A DNA stretch of 64,000 nucleotides from Hoplostethus atlanticus (lineage: Eukaryota; Chordata; Actinopteri; Trachichthyiformes; Trachichthyidae). The notes below the pieces were generated by a model. That model saw only the letters and a program-made list of their open reading frames with translations, was not told where the DNA came from and did no database searches. A program made the translations under genes and the position numbers. The DNA lies in NCBI GenBank assembly GCA_034670405.1, contig JAXDDX010000062.1, positions 1 to 64,000 of the forward strand. Direction: 5' to 3'. This document shows positions 46,076 to 58,226 of this stretch, one piece after another; the first letter of the stretch is position 1; each line of letters starts with the position of its first letter.

Positions 46076-48200
46076 GACCTTATAGATTTGACTCTGTGTG
46101 TTTGTGTGTATGTTTGCTTGCTGCCTCCTCTCTGAGTCCTTGCCTTGGTGTCCCAGCCCAGCCTGGCTGAGCTCTAAGTAGCTCTGATTAGATTTGGCTT
46201 CCCTCTGCTGCTCTCTGCTGCTTTTAGGATCCAGAGATAATGTTAATCAGGAGCTGGAGCGTTGAGGAGGGGGATGCCAGCATGTTGCTAAGGTGCTGGT
46301 ATGATGGGGAGTGATGGAGAGTAATATAATTTGGGTGCAATCGGAGCTGTGACTTGGGGTAAATTTATAGCGTGTCTGCCCTTGGTGGTATGGAGTGAGG
46401 TTGAAGTTTAGATGAAAGTGAGGACATGGCCACTGTGTTCCTGCAACTTCACTCATGCCAGGTGAGTCACATGTTTCTCCAGATTACACAGAGTACGTTC
46501 AGTTGAATTGGTTGCTTCGCCGATCCCTCTGACACTCTATATGTCTGTATGGCACCAGAAGGTCCGGGAGTACAGACTCACCGAGCAGCACCTCCCCTGG
46601 AGCAGGTAGGTGTTCACTGCTTTGCTTTCTTTCTTGGGAATCGAATCTTTGACTTCCAGTAACGGGTGAGTCTCAGGACACCCGGCCCCCTTCACCCTCT
46701 TAACCATATCGAAATGTATTATCATCTTCAAAATATTATCCTAATTCTCCTTAAAAACGGACTCTTCCTCTCCTCCTCCTTCCTCTTTATTTCTCATCCA
46801 CCTTCCTCCTACTGTGCCACATCGTCTCCCTTCCCCTCTTCTTCACAACCTGTGACGGGCAGCCTCTACATTTGTCTCCTCCTCTTACTTTTCTTTCTCT
46901 TCCTTTCCTGCGCTTCCTGCTCCTTCTCTCTAGCTGTAGTCCTTTTGTGTGGCACATTTTAGGGCGCCTCTTCCTCCCTCCCTCCCTCCCCCCTTCCTCT
47001 TCTCCTTCCTCTTCTCCTTCCTCAGTCCACACTTCGCCGGAGGGATCTCTGGGGCAGGGGTCTCAGCTTGCACCGCATTGAAGTGTGCAGGCTGAGGGAG
47101 CCCGCAGCCTTTCAAAGCACCAATCTGTGATTAAGTTCAGGAAGAGTTAATTACATAGTCCCCCATAATGTCCCAATCAGACCCCAGCTGAGGCCGCTTT
47201 GCCACATTGTGTGTGTTTATTCCTGGGTAGTAATAGAAAGTAATGCCTGGCATGGTTCTCCTCCACTGTGTTGACCTATTTCACTCAGCCACTGCAGCGT
47301 ATGGCTTCTACACAGTTTGATAGTCCATAAATAGTCCATGGATAGTGGAGAAGCTTGTAAGGATATAGTAGAGGCAGCACATGTTCGGTCTGCTGCCCAT
47401 GGGCTTGAGTTGCCTGGCCAAAGCATATTGGTATAAAATAATGTTCTTTTTGGTGTTGTTGTTGTTGGGTTGTGTGTGTGTCTTAGTGTGATGATGAATT
47501 TACGATTCATTTAATTAACTGATGATGATTGATGCTTTTAGTCATCAGCTTTTGTATTCCTTCTTATATTCACTTATGCAGTCCTCACACTTTCAAATCA
47601 GATCTGCACTTTTATTATTATTATTATTATTATTATTTTTAAACAGGCGAGGTGAGTAAAGAGCCAACCTTCCACTGGATGACTTGGGGTTCAAGCACCC
47701 ATGTCTGCAAGCCATCCTGCTGAAGTCTCCTTGAGAACTGACACCTGAAAACCCTGACCTCTGAAATAGAATCCATAAAGTACGACATTCAGTTGATAAT
47801 ATATTATTAAAAATTACAGCCAGCCAAGGCCTAACGGTTTTCATGCTCCCTACACCCCACGTCATGCCCTGCACCCCCCACCCTCCCCAACAACCCGCCC
47901 CACTCCAGCCTAAGTGAGGGAAGGGCTCCATGCGACAAACTCAACCACGCGGCTGTAATGTGCTTAATGCAGATAACATGGCCTATCATGACATGCTGCC
48001 CCTTCAAGACAACTTCAGTATCGAGATGTTATGATTTTAACTTGACGTAAGAAGTAAGCATTTCCTTTGTTGTAGTTTTATCCATAGCTTAACTATAAAC
48101 GCTTTGGGTTCCTGGAGAATATCATAAAAGCGGGTTTTTAATTTAAAACAAAGTCAATGGAGGAAAACTATTTTCAATGGAGGATTTCTCGTTTGATTGG

Positions 48201-48842
48201 AGAAGATGAAGGGAGTTTCAGTGCAGGCTGCTGTGTGTAAAATGTCTTCCCGGTGGGACTTTTAACTGTACTTGCTTCCTGTTTGTTGTCACACATGTCA
48301 AACTCATCAAAACGATAGAAAGTGAAACCGCCGCCCGACGGGGGAGAGCACTGGGCGGGCAGGGCGACGTGAAGACCGGGGCGCTTCAATCTTTTATCTG
48401 GACAATGGACGGTTCGGCGGTAACGGGATCGGCGTATCCCCACTAGCTCCTGAGCACAGTTCCCGATGAAAATATTGTTTGCATATTGTTTGCAAGAATT
48501 AAGGGGGACTCGACTCTCTACGGCCGGTTTTTCCCGTGCGCAGCCACAGCTCCGAGACCAGCGGCGGAGTCGGAGCACGCGGTGCGCTCTGACAGAAAGC
48601 ATCCAGCCTCTCTCGGATCGGTCCTCCTTCCCCAAGCCTCCAACCCTCAGTTCAATGAAACTACCGGCGGTCATCTACGGATCTCCCTTGAAATGACCCC
48701 GTAACAATCCACCCTACCCGCGCTCTCTTTTCTTGTTTTGTTTTACTTCTTTACTTCACGCCGAGGGGAGAAAAACGACTCGAAAAACACTTTCCATCCA
48801 GCCAAGTTTTCGTGTGTCGGTCGCACTGGAGGGGAGGAAGCG
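48201..48842 (+). promoter_or_regulatory. Probable promoter and 5' UTR of the nicotinic receptor gene
   Basis: GC-rich sequence directly upstream of the start codon. ATGs at 48466 and 48655 begin short frames that close before 48843 and would be upstream ORFs if the transcript starts early enough. No TATA box was recognised. Confidence 0.4.
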
Positions 48843-51800
48843 ATGGCAGCCCCGGTGAAAGCAGCGCTGGCTCTCCTGGTTCTCACCGTGGCAAGTGAGT
48901 AGTCCATTCAAATCCACCCGGCTCGGCTCGGTCCGGAACGGGACGGGACAGTAGGGGTGCTACTTTGGGTAGGGCTTTAGCTCAAAAGAGGATAACACAC
49001 AGCCGCTCTCCATAATGTAATTCGGCTGTGGCACGCGCTCTGTCTTCATGCCTAACAATTAACAATATTGGTTTGCGGGGAGTCTATCTGGAGATTAAAT
49101 GTCAGGAGTTTAATTTCATTGGCATGTGACATTTGGGGCTCAAAATACCACAATGCCGCTCCCATTTGGATGATGACGTCTGTGCGGATTTCAGTTTTTG
49201 GGAAATGTTTTAGCCTAATTGTTGCCTTCGTTAGATAACACACGGTTACCGGACAGCACGCCGGTGGGGAAAAGTAGTGTCGTTTTTCTGTGCGTCAGAC
49301 TGTTTAGCACGTGATTTTTTTTTAGCACGCCTCAATTAACTAACGTGCTCCCCTTTGCACAACAACCAACACAGCGACTGTGCAGTGGGTTTATACGCAC
49401 ATGGGTGTGTGGTATTTGAGAGGGCTCTCTTGCTTTAGCTCACATTTCCTCAAGCTTTCCTCAATTGCTTTGCTTCTAAGTTAAATAACAAACCCAATAA
49501 CCGCTTGGCACTGTGGTCGCATCGTTCTGCTTCTCAGGACTCATTAAGCAGTGAGGATAACGTCTGATTGAGGACACACAGGCATTTAAACCTGCTTGAT
49601 GAAATCTCATAATTATACTCTGTGGCTCACACTGTGCCTAATGGCCTGCAGTCTGTGCCAAGGTCTACTGATGATAATACTAGTGGAGGCTGACTGAACT
49701 GAGTGGATCCTCATAGAGAACCTTTGAGTTCAGAGGAGGAACTTTTTATTGCTGCATTTCTAGCAGGAGACCTAGATGTTTCTGGCATGGAGCCCACATA
49801 TACGAGGAACTGGCCATGGTGCTGAAATAGGATCTGGTCCTCCAAGCAAGGCCTGTGCATTTGAAGTTCATTCACAGGGTGTATCCAGAACCACACTGTC
49901 CATGGTGCTGAATTGGGATCTCCAGCGGCTTGTTCTCAACTACAGGGCTAAACAGGGTCAGCCAGGGACCAACCCGTTACTTGCTGTCACTGATTTGTCC
50001 TCCAAGACATCATGCATTGGTTTATTTTTGGTAAACCCCATTTGACCCTCCTGTGGAAGAGTAACTAATGATTAGTCTTATCAGTGAATTCAATTCCAAT
50101 AGAGACCTGCAAAGTGCACTATGCAAGGAAAACAAGAAACCGTTACCAAACTACCAGGTCGCAAATGAGCTCAAAACAAGTTCCACATAACTCTGTATAA
50201 TTGTTCTGTCTGGTTCGATATACGTTTGTGTCCCCAATGCCATAAGCTGCTCTCTGGGCATGTTCTCCATGAAAATATACACATGCAGTGTGCAGAACAT
50301 AGAGGTGTGAGTCAGTGCGGGGTATATATAACGTTGCAATTCTAATAAAAATACTTCAAGGCTCAGATTATCCAGTCAGATCAAAATAAAGTCATTCTCA
50401 TTTAAGGTACTAAAATCAAAGTGAGTACATTTTTAGAGCAGTACATCTCCTTCCTTCCCCCTACGTTCATTCGTGTGTTTGTTCCCTCTTTCCTTCCTGT
50501 CTTCCTTCCTTCCCTCCTGTTTCCCCGCTGCCCCTTTCCTTGGCCCCTCATCCCTTTTGTCCTCCAGTGGATCAAAGTCTGTCTCTTACCACGACCCTTT
50601 CGGTACACCAGCAGTCTGTCAGCGCAGTGGGAGCCCAGGCGTTGCGTGACTGTGCCTCTGTCACTCCTATCAAACCTCACCCTTGCCACTACAGTAAAAT
50701 TGGGAGGCTCCCTGTCTCATCCTGTCTCCTGTCTAGTCCTGTTCCCTTTTTCTCTTTCCGCACGTCACGATTCCCACTTTTACTCCATCTCATCTTGTTT
50801 TTATTTCAGTTTCCTCCCGTCCGTCATGCTGTAACTCTTATGCCATATTCAGTTCTTCATCACCCACTCTCTCCTGTCTCCTGTCCTCATTTCTGTCCCT
50901 CTCGCTCTCTCTCTCACTAGCAGCTGCATGCCATAGTAGATGGTGGGTGTGCTAACGTGCGCTGCAGCTAACCCTGATTAGATGGTTTGCTCATTGAATG
51001 CCTGCACAATGTCTATTAGTGCAAGAGGAGAAATCACACGCTAGCCTTGTTTAGCATGTTGCACGCAACCCTCACACGATGCTTCCCCGTAACCCTGGGC
51101 GATGGAAATCGGTTATTCAACTTATTTCAATTTAGTGTGCTTGAAGTTTTGTTCCCGGTGTTGTTATTCTTAGACTGCGGTTGTTGTTTATCTCACAGTT
51201 AAAGTTTTCCTTCTCACAACCACACGTGTAGGCTCATTCATGTGGGCCCGGCGTTGAGTCAACAGCCCATAGTAAACTATTAGTCATCGCACTGGCACAC
51301 TTGTTCGAATGCTGCTGCTCCTTGAATGAGAGAGAGAGAGAGAGAGATTGACATGCTTTGCAAGCCAGAAAGAGTTGCGTCAGGTGTGTTTAGAAGAGAC
51401 CAGAGCTGAGAACAGGAGCTTTTCTCTTTACATCGCCTCCTTCGTCCACTCCACCTGCACATGCTACTGACACTGGTGAGCAGAAAGGAGCTAAGCAAGC
51501 AAGAAAGAGAGTAGGGAAAGATCGTGGGACATAAAAGGACGGTTGGAGAAAGAGAAAGGTCAGAACAGAAATTTAGAAAAAGATCATATGGTAATATTTT
51601 TTACATTTGAAAAGTAAAACCACCAAAAAGCCAAAAAGAAACCAGGTGGCTGTGGATGGATGCATGGGTGGCTTTTATAACCCGGTTGACTCCTGGGTAG
51701 GCCAATGACAGCAGAAGCCTGAATTGTTTCGCCCCCTGCAAGGCCACCTGACATGCGAGGCATTGAATAATTTACTTTCTGAACTTCACTACCCTAAAAA

Positions 51801-52001
51801 AACTACCAGGATGCAGAATTTCGGCTCATTAATCTAGATTTACTCTATCGCCCGTCCATACATTTACATTTTGTGGGAAAATGTGTTGGTTGAAAACATT
51901 TGATTGTTTTTGAGTTTCTCTGTGCTTGTTGGATGATGCCGTTTTTATTTTAGCGGCAATGAATAATTGAGGCGGGGAGAGTGCAGTGAGGTAGACAGGA
52001 G

Positions 52002-52038
<37 letters not shown>

Positions 52039-55023
52039 TGTGATGAGATGTGCTGGTCTGGTCCCTAATGCTCTGTCTCTACTTGCATCAACTTCACACA
52101 TGCACACCTCATTTTACTCTCATTTACCTTCACAGCATTTACTAACACAATACCTTACAGCACTGTATACAGCATTTCAGTGTCCTCAGTCTTGTAATGG
52201 TCCTATAAAGTCATTTCTGTTTTACAGTTTATTATTTTTTTTGTGCTGGTTTTATTTTTATGCTTCCCTTTACATTTTTAAGGCGATATGGTGGCTCTTG
52301 TATCTTTCTCAGGCAAAAGTCAGAAAGCATCCCAGCCAGAAAGACACAAGTGCAGAAATAGCTTCATTCATTGTTAACAATCAGTACAGACCAGCTACAA
52401 GAACCCTTTCCATGACGCTACACACTACACTTGATTTTTTCCTGAATGCACTTTAGAGAGTGTGAATTGACACCCAACGACATCAGAGTTACCATTGGCT
52501 CCTTATTCACGTCACCATTACAGCCGATCACGGTGATGTTCACAGCTCTCGCTAAGTAACCCAGACAGTGGAAGGCGGAGAGGGGATGAGCAGGAGCCTT
52601 CAGAGGTGTAATTCTGTCAGTCATTATCCTGCAGTGTTTCATGTTCGCCTCTTTGATGTTGTGAAGACTCCTGTGGGGCGCTGCCTGTTTGAGGAAGGTT
52701 GTTGAAAGCTGAGGTCAGAGGTGTGTGTAAGGTTGATGGTAACACTCTGTGTGTGCATGCTTGTATGTACACTTGTGGGTGCGTGCCCATAAGGGTCCTG
52801 CAAAGTATTTGATCAAGAGCTATTGTATGTATTTGAAAGTTCTTTGGAGTTGCATCTCTAAATGAACAAATAAAAACAAGGAAAAAAAGTTAAAAATGAA
52901 GGAAGAAAACCAATTAAGTAAGTTTATCCCCCCAATTCTCCTATTTAGAAAAAATGTTAGCGAATGAGTACACCACAGCCAAAATAAAGGAAAATAAACA
53001 GAAGCTGCCATGTGCTGCTTTTTAATTGTGGACTACTGGGTTGAATTTCCTGCAAAATCTTTCAATTTCCTGATAAAGAATTACTCAGGAATTTAAACCA
53101 AATTCACAGGTCCTTACAAGGAACTGAATGGAAAGCAAAACAATGAAAAAATGCACTTCTAGTGTCAAGAAAGTGTATAAATCAGGTGTACATAGGTGGT
53201 GTTTATGGTGTTTATCTGTATGCCAAATAAAGGTATTTCATATTTAATGAATAGTTGTGCCTGGATGTCTAAGTTTCTTACAATTTTATACTGTTAAATG
53301 TATGCCCCCTCATCTGTCTGACACCAGCTAGTCATGCTTCTTTACAAAGCTTTAATCCAGTTAACAAAGGCACAAGAAAAAATGAGCCAGAAAAGAAAAC
53401 AACAATGAGCTAGGCCAACAGGATTCATGGGAGGTGCGGTCTCAACTCCCACGCCACCGAGTTCCTTTTAATCAGCTCAAGAAAAACCTGTATGCAGTGA
53501 TGTAGCATTTGTGCACGCTTACAGTATGTCAACAATGAATTAGTGATCCCATGATCCCACCCAGTGAACTCATGAATCCACGTGATTCCCCATGAAAGAG
53601 CTTGGTTTATACACAAAGACCTTGTCATCACCATAACACAGCATAATCCTATTTTATTTTATCAGATGATTATACTAATCTGGTAATTGTTTCCATACCG
53701 TGGAGGGTTTTGTCTCTCTCTCCTTGGTGTTATTGGTGTGGTGTGTGTGTGTGTGTGTGTGGTCTATTGTACTCCTCTCTTGTGTCTCTCTTTCTCTCTG
53801 TCTAATCCTGACAGGCAGCGCTCTGTATTTCATAGCCCTCTCAGGACATTTGCCCTCCGGCTTCATCGTCATGTCGCGGTTCTTCAGATGGCGGACACTT
53901 TCTCTGTCTCCATGTGAGATGGAGGCCGGCTGGAGGTCAACGACCGAATGTAGACTCTACCTCTCCTAACCTTTCTTTTCATTTCAGCTTCATCCTGATA
54001 CGACGTTAACCTAAATATCTTTCTGATATCTCTGCCAGCAGTTTCCAAAGCTGTTTTAATATGAATTATACTGTGAAAATTGTCCAACTTGGCCACGTCC
54101 TGCACGTCGCTGTCTGTCAAATACTTGCCGGGCTTGGACAGTGTCACACCACAACTCCATAGAGAATAAATTGGAAAAGATAGAAAAGGTGACAGTGCCC
54201 AGGGTGACGAGGGTACGTTTTGTGTGTTTTTTTTTACCCTCAGTGCTGCTGCAGAGCTCAGCTGAACGTGAAAGTTCAGCTAAGCAGGAATGCCATAACC
54301 AATAGTCACGTCAAGTTAATTTTATTTATAGTTAAATGTATTTATAGATTTATAGATAAAACAGATACAAACAAGACAAAGAGCAAGTACAACACAAACC
54401 CGATCAAACAGAGCCAGTTGTTGTGTAGATAACGTGATGTGACATGGGGGCTTGAACCCACATCCTCTGGTTGAAGGACAGCCTCTCTACTCACCCTGCT
54501 GTCCAGGGTGAAGGAAGATGTTGGCCTCTACACTCAGATGAGGCTGGGTTCTCCATCGTTGAGTTGAGAGAGAGTTTGTGCAGATACTGAAATTCAACCG
54601 GTGCCTGAAATGAAATCGTCACAGTGAAGACAACTCACTCAGGTTTTGCTTCACTAGAGCATAGAGAGTTTGATGAAAAGTAAATTCTTGCAGCGATGCC
54701 CTCCACAAGGCTGGAGGCTGAGGCTCCGTTCACGCTGGTGAAAAGATGCCGCTTTCCAGATCTGGTTTCTAAGAGAGCTCTAACTGAAGAGAGAAAGTGT
54801 CCCTGTTTACCGTATGAATCATGTCCCTCTTGGACCAAAGATCTCTCTCACAAACCAAATGTGAAAAAAACAGATTTATTATTGACAAATTTAAATGATA
54901 CCAAACTCTGACAGCTTCTTTAAACCACCCTTTGTAACTGGAAGCTCTGTGACCCAGTTGGACATTGTTCTGTGTCGATTACAAGGGTAAAAACAGCCTC
55001 GCCGAGAGGACTCTGTGTATGTA

Positions 55024-55056
<33 letters not shown>

Positions 55057-55342
55057 TCAAATGTGATTCATTATTGTCATATGAACCTTGCAGATTGCAT
55101 GCAGAGGAGTTACATGCGAGAGTGAGATGTGTGTGTGAGATGAATAGTGTGTACATGTGTGCCTGGCCGGGAAGCAGGGAGGTATACATTGTTTTTGTGT
55201 GTGTGTGTGTGTGTATGTGTGTGTGTGTGTGTGTGTGTGAATGCATATGATTGTGTGTATTGGACATATAATATGCTATTAAATCTGAACTCTGTTAGGT
55301 CAAGGACATGCATAACCTGCATAACCCCCCTCCGCACCCCCA

Positions 55343-55428
<86 letters not shown>

Positions 55429-55554
55429 ATTACACAAACAGTCATTACACACTCATTACAGCTGGGGATAAGCAGCATGCTACATCACTGCAGTGCCAAA
55501 TCAGTGAGACCTCACAGCACAAGATTTAAACGTCAGTTCACCGAATACTGCTGT

Positions 55555-55585
<31 letters not shown>

Positions 55586-57176
55586 CGTGTGTGTGTGCGT
55601 GTGTGCGTGTGTGTGTGCGTGTGTGTGTGTTTCTATCAATGTGTATGTTTTCTAGCTATGCTCCCATTCAGCTACACTGATAATCATGACTGGGTCAGCT
55701 GTGATCACAGAGTAGCTAACTCAGCTGTTTCTTTTGCAGCCAGGTTGTTCCTGTTTTTGTGCTCTTTTCTGGCCCCTTTAAAGAGCTCTGTTCCTTCCAG
55801 ACACTGAGATGATCCAATATATTATGCTCAAAACAAGGACCTTTTTTCAGCAAATACTTCCAGGGAGCTTCAATCCTCTTAGGGAACCCTTTCAGCTATG
55901 TGGACTGCTGTGTGGGGGCATTCCTATCGGGTGTGTGGGTGCATTTTGATGTACTGTGACATGATAGTTAGACATGATAGCAGCAACGCTGTGACAAGGC
56001 GATTAGATAGTTAGTGACTGGTGAGTCTACAGGCGGCATTTAGAAAAATGCACTTGGATTTATTTTTACCACTTGACCTTAAAATGTAAAATGCGTCTCG
56101 GGGATTTGAGTGCAGCACAAATGAGCTGACCAGCGCCTTCCCTCTTTGGCGCTGCACATAAAAAAAGGCCCTTCGTTGTAATACGTCATTACAATATAAC
56201 ATCTATACTGTGACTCACGCCTCTTTCAGATAGGATCACATCAAGCTGTAGAGCTGGGAAGTTCGACTCAAGGTCACATCAAGTTTCAGGTCTGTAAATA
56301 ACCATGATGGATTTCAACCTACGCACATGTGTAAGATCAAATGCAATCAAAGATCTCTCCTTAAATATGGCCCCAGGTGTCTTGTCACCGTGCCTAACTG
56401 CTTGAGACACACACATTATGCAATGTGAGGCACCCTCAACACCCTGGCCTGATATGAGCGCGTCATTTCAATACTGACTCCACTGAGATGATTCAATTAG
56501 GGAGGTCAGACTCAGAACGCTGGGATGGTTTTTTGAGGTGATTGTGTGGGCTGCGGTTTGACAGGTTTGGCATGGCGTCCAACAAAATGACATTACATCA
56601 CAGTCAGAGGAAATTGTGTCATTATAGAATAGTTAACTAAAACTCAGTTAAAACTCATCAAGAAAAAACATTTTAAGTCTGTGATGGAAATGAACTATAA
56701 TCTTAACTATAACCTTACCCTCCAAAACCAACCATGAAAACATACATCTATATACATTCTATCCTGCAATGCTGTAAGTGAAAACCCTCTAGTAATAAGT
56801 TCAGATAAGTTTGTAGAAGTACATTGATACACATCATGCCGATCCAAAAGGACAAAGGATATGAGAAAACAGATTCCCACAGGGGTTTCATAAAAATATA
56901 TTATTATTCTTGTCATGGGGAAGCACAACAGATCTGCAACACATTTCGGGTCGGGACCCATAGTAGTTGCTCATCAAGTGTGTGTGTGTGTGCAGCTGCC
57001 TTGTGCGCGGAGGTGGAGGAGCGGCTGGTGAACCACCTGCTGTCTTCAGAGCGCTACAACAAGCTGATCAGACCGGCGGTCAACAAGAGCCAACAGGTCA
57101 TCATCTACATCCAGGTGTCCCTGGCCCAGCTCATCAGTGTGGTGAGAACACACACGCACACGCACACACACGCACG

Positions 57177-57222
<46 letters not shown>

Positions 57223-57618
57223 CATGTACACATATAAATACACATACACATATGGAAACACTGTTGGGCTGAATCTCCCTCTAGTCACAAACCCACAAAT
57301 ACTGTGTGTCATACACTCACGTTCCACTGAGAGCATTTCTACCCAAAGCGTGATTTTAACAACCACTACAGGACACCCGCCATATTCTCGGCGGCCCGTA
57401 CGCTTGTGAACCTTCTGTCTGTCTGCGTTTCAGAACGAGAGAGAGCAGATCATGACCACCAACTGCTGGCTCACTCAGGTTCGTGTCCCCAGGCTTCCTC
57501 TTCTTCTACTACGCCACCTCTCAGTGTCACCACAAGTCCCTGACTAATCGTTACAGACATATGCACCTATACGTACTCTCTCATGCATTATTGGATGTAT
57601 TTCTCTGTCTGCGTGTGT

Positions 57619-57655
<37 letters not shown>

Positions 57656-58195
57656 CCTTCATCAGGTATGGAATGACTACAGGTTAATGTGGGACCCTGA
57701 AGAGTATGAGGGCATCAAGAAAGTCCGTCTCCCGTCACAACATATCTGGCTGCCAGACATCGTCCTCTACAACAAGTACGTCAGCTCTGTGCATGAGGGA
57801 CAGAGTGTGTGTGTGAGTGTGTGTGTGTACTTAAAACTAGTGATGAAGAGACAAACAGAGTGTGAGAGAGAATGAGCAACTTTACTTTACTTTAGTTAAG
57901 AGCCCCATTTCTCAAAATGTTTTTCCCACATCCTCTTACTCCTCCTATCCTCTTATCTCTCCATTTTATCCCAGTTTTCACTCTTTCAGGATAATGAACA
58001 TCGGTTACGTCTGTTACAGCCTCATAGAGACGAGTGGTCTTTCAAACACTGGCTGTCTGAGCCGCTGTGTTTCCTTACTAATCCATCCCCAGCTAGACAG
58101 AGGTCACTGGGAATGACAGTCACGCTACAGTTACTGTACTAATATAGAGAGGGGAGGTAGGCGTGAGAGATTAGAGAGTTAGCATAGGAGTGACA

Positions 58196-58226
<31 letters not shown>

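Larger units (their letters stand above)
33980..48200. other. 14-kb region with no recognisable gene
   Basis: No open frame on either strand resembles a known protein and none joins with others through matching splice phases. Pyrimidine-rich frames near 35960-36490 and 46660-47080 and several CA/TG-coded frames are composition artefacts. Visible contents are microsatellites, two old dispersed repeats, a 20-bp tandem repeat and a perfect hairpin, each listed separately. Non-coding RNAs or enhancers could be present but cannot be recognised by eye. Confidence 0.55.

Noticed and set aside
48174..48674. 166-codon minus-strand frame upstream of the receptor gene
   Set aside because: GC-rich promoter sequence often leaves long chance frames; no family resemblance was seen.
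54440..54510. tRNA-like wording (cttgaacccacatcctctgg)
   Set aside because: It resembles the B-box-like part of a degraded SINE-type repeat, but no cloverleaf or A box could be drawn, so no tRNA or SINE is called.
55110..55680. Thr/His and Cys/Val alternating frames
   Set aside because: Translations of (CA)n and (TG)n tracts.
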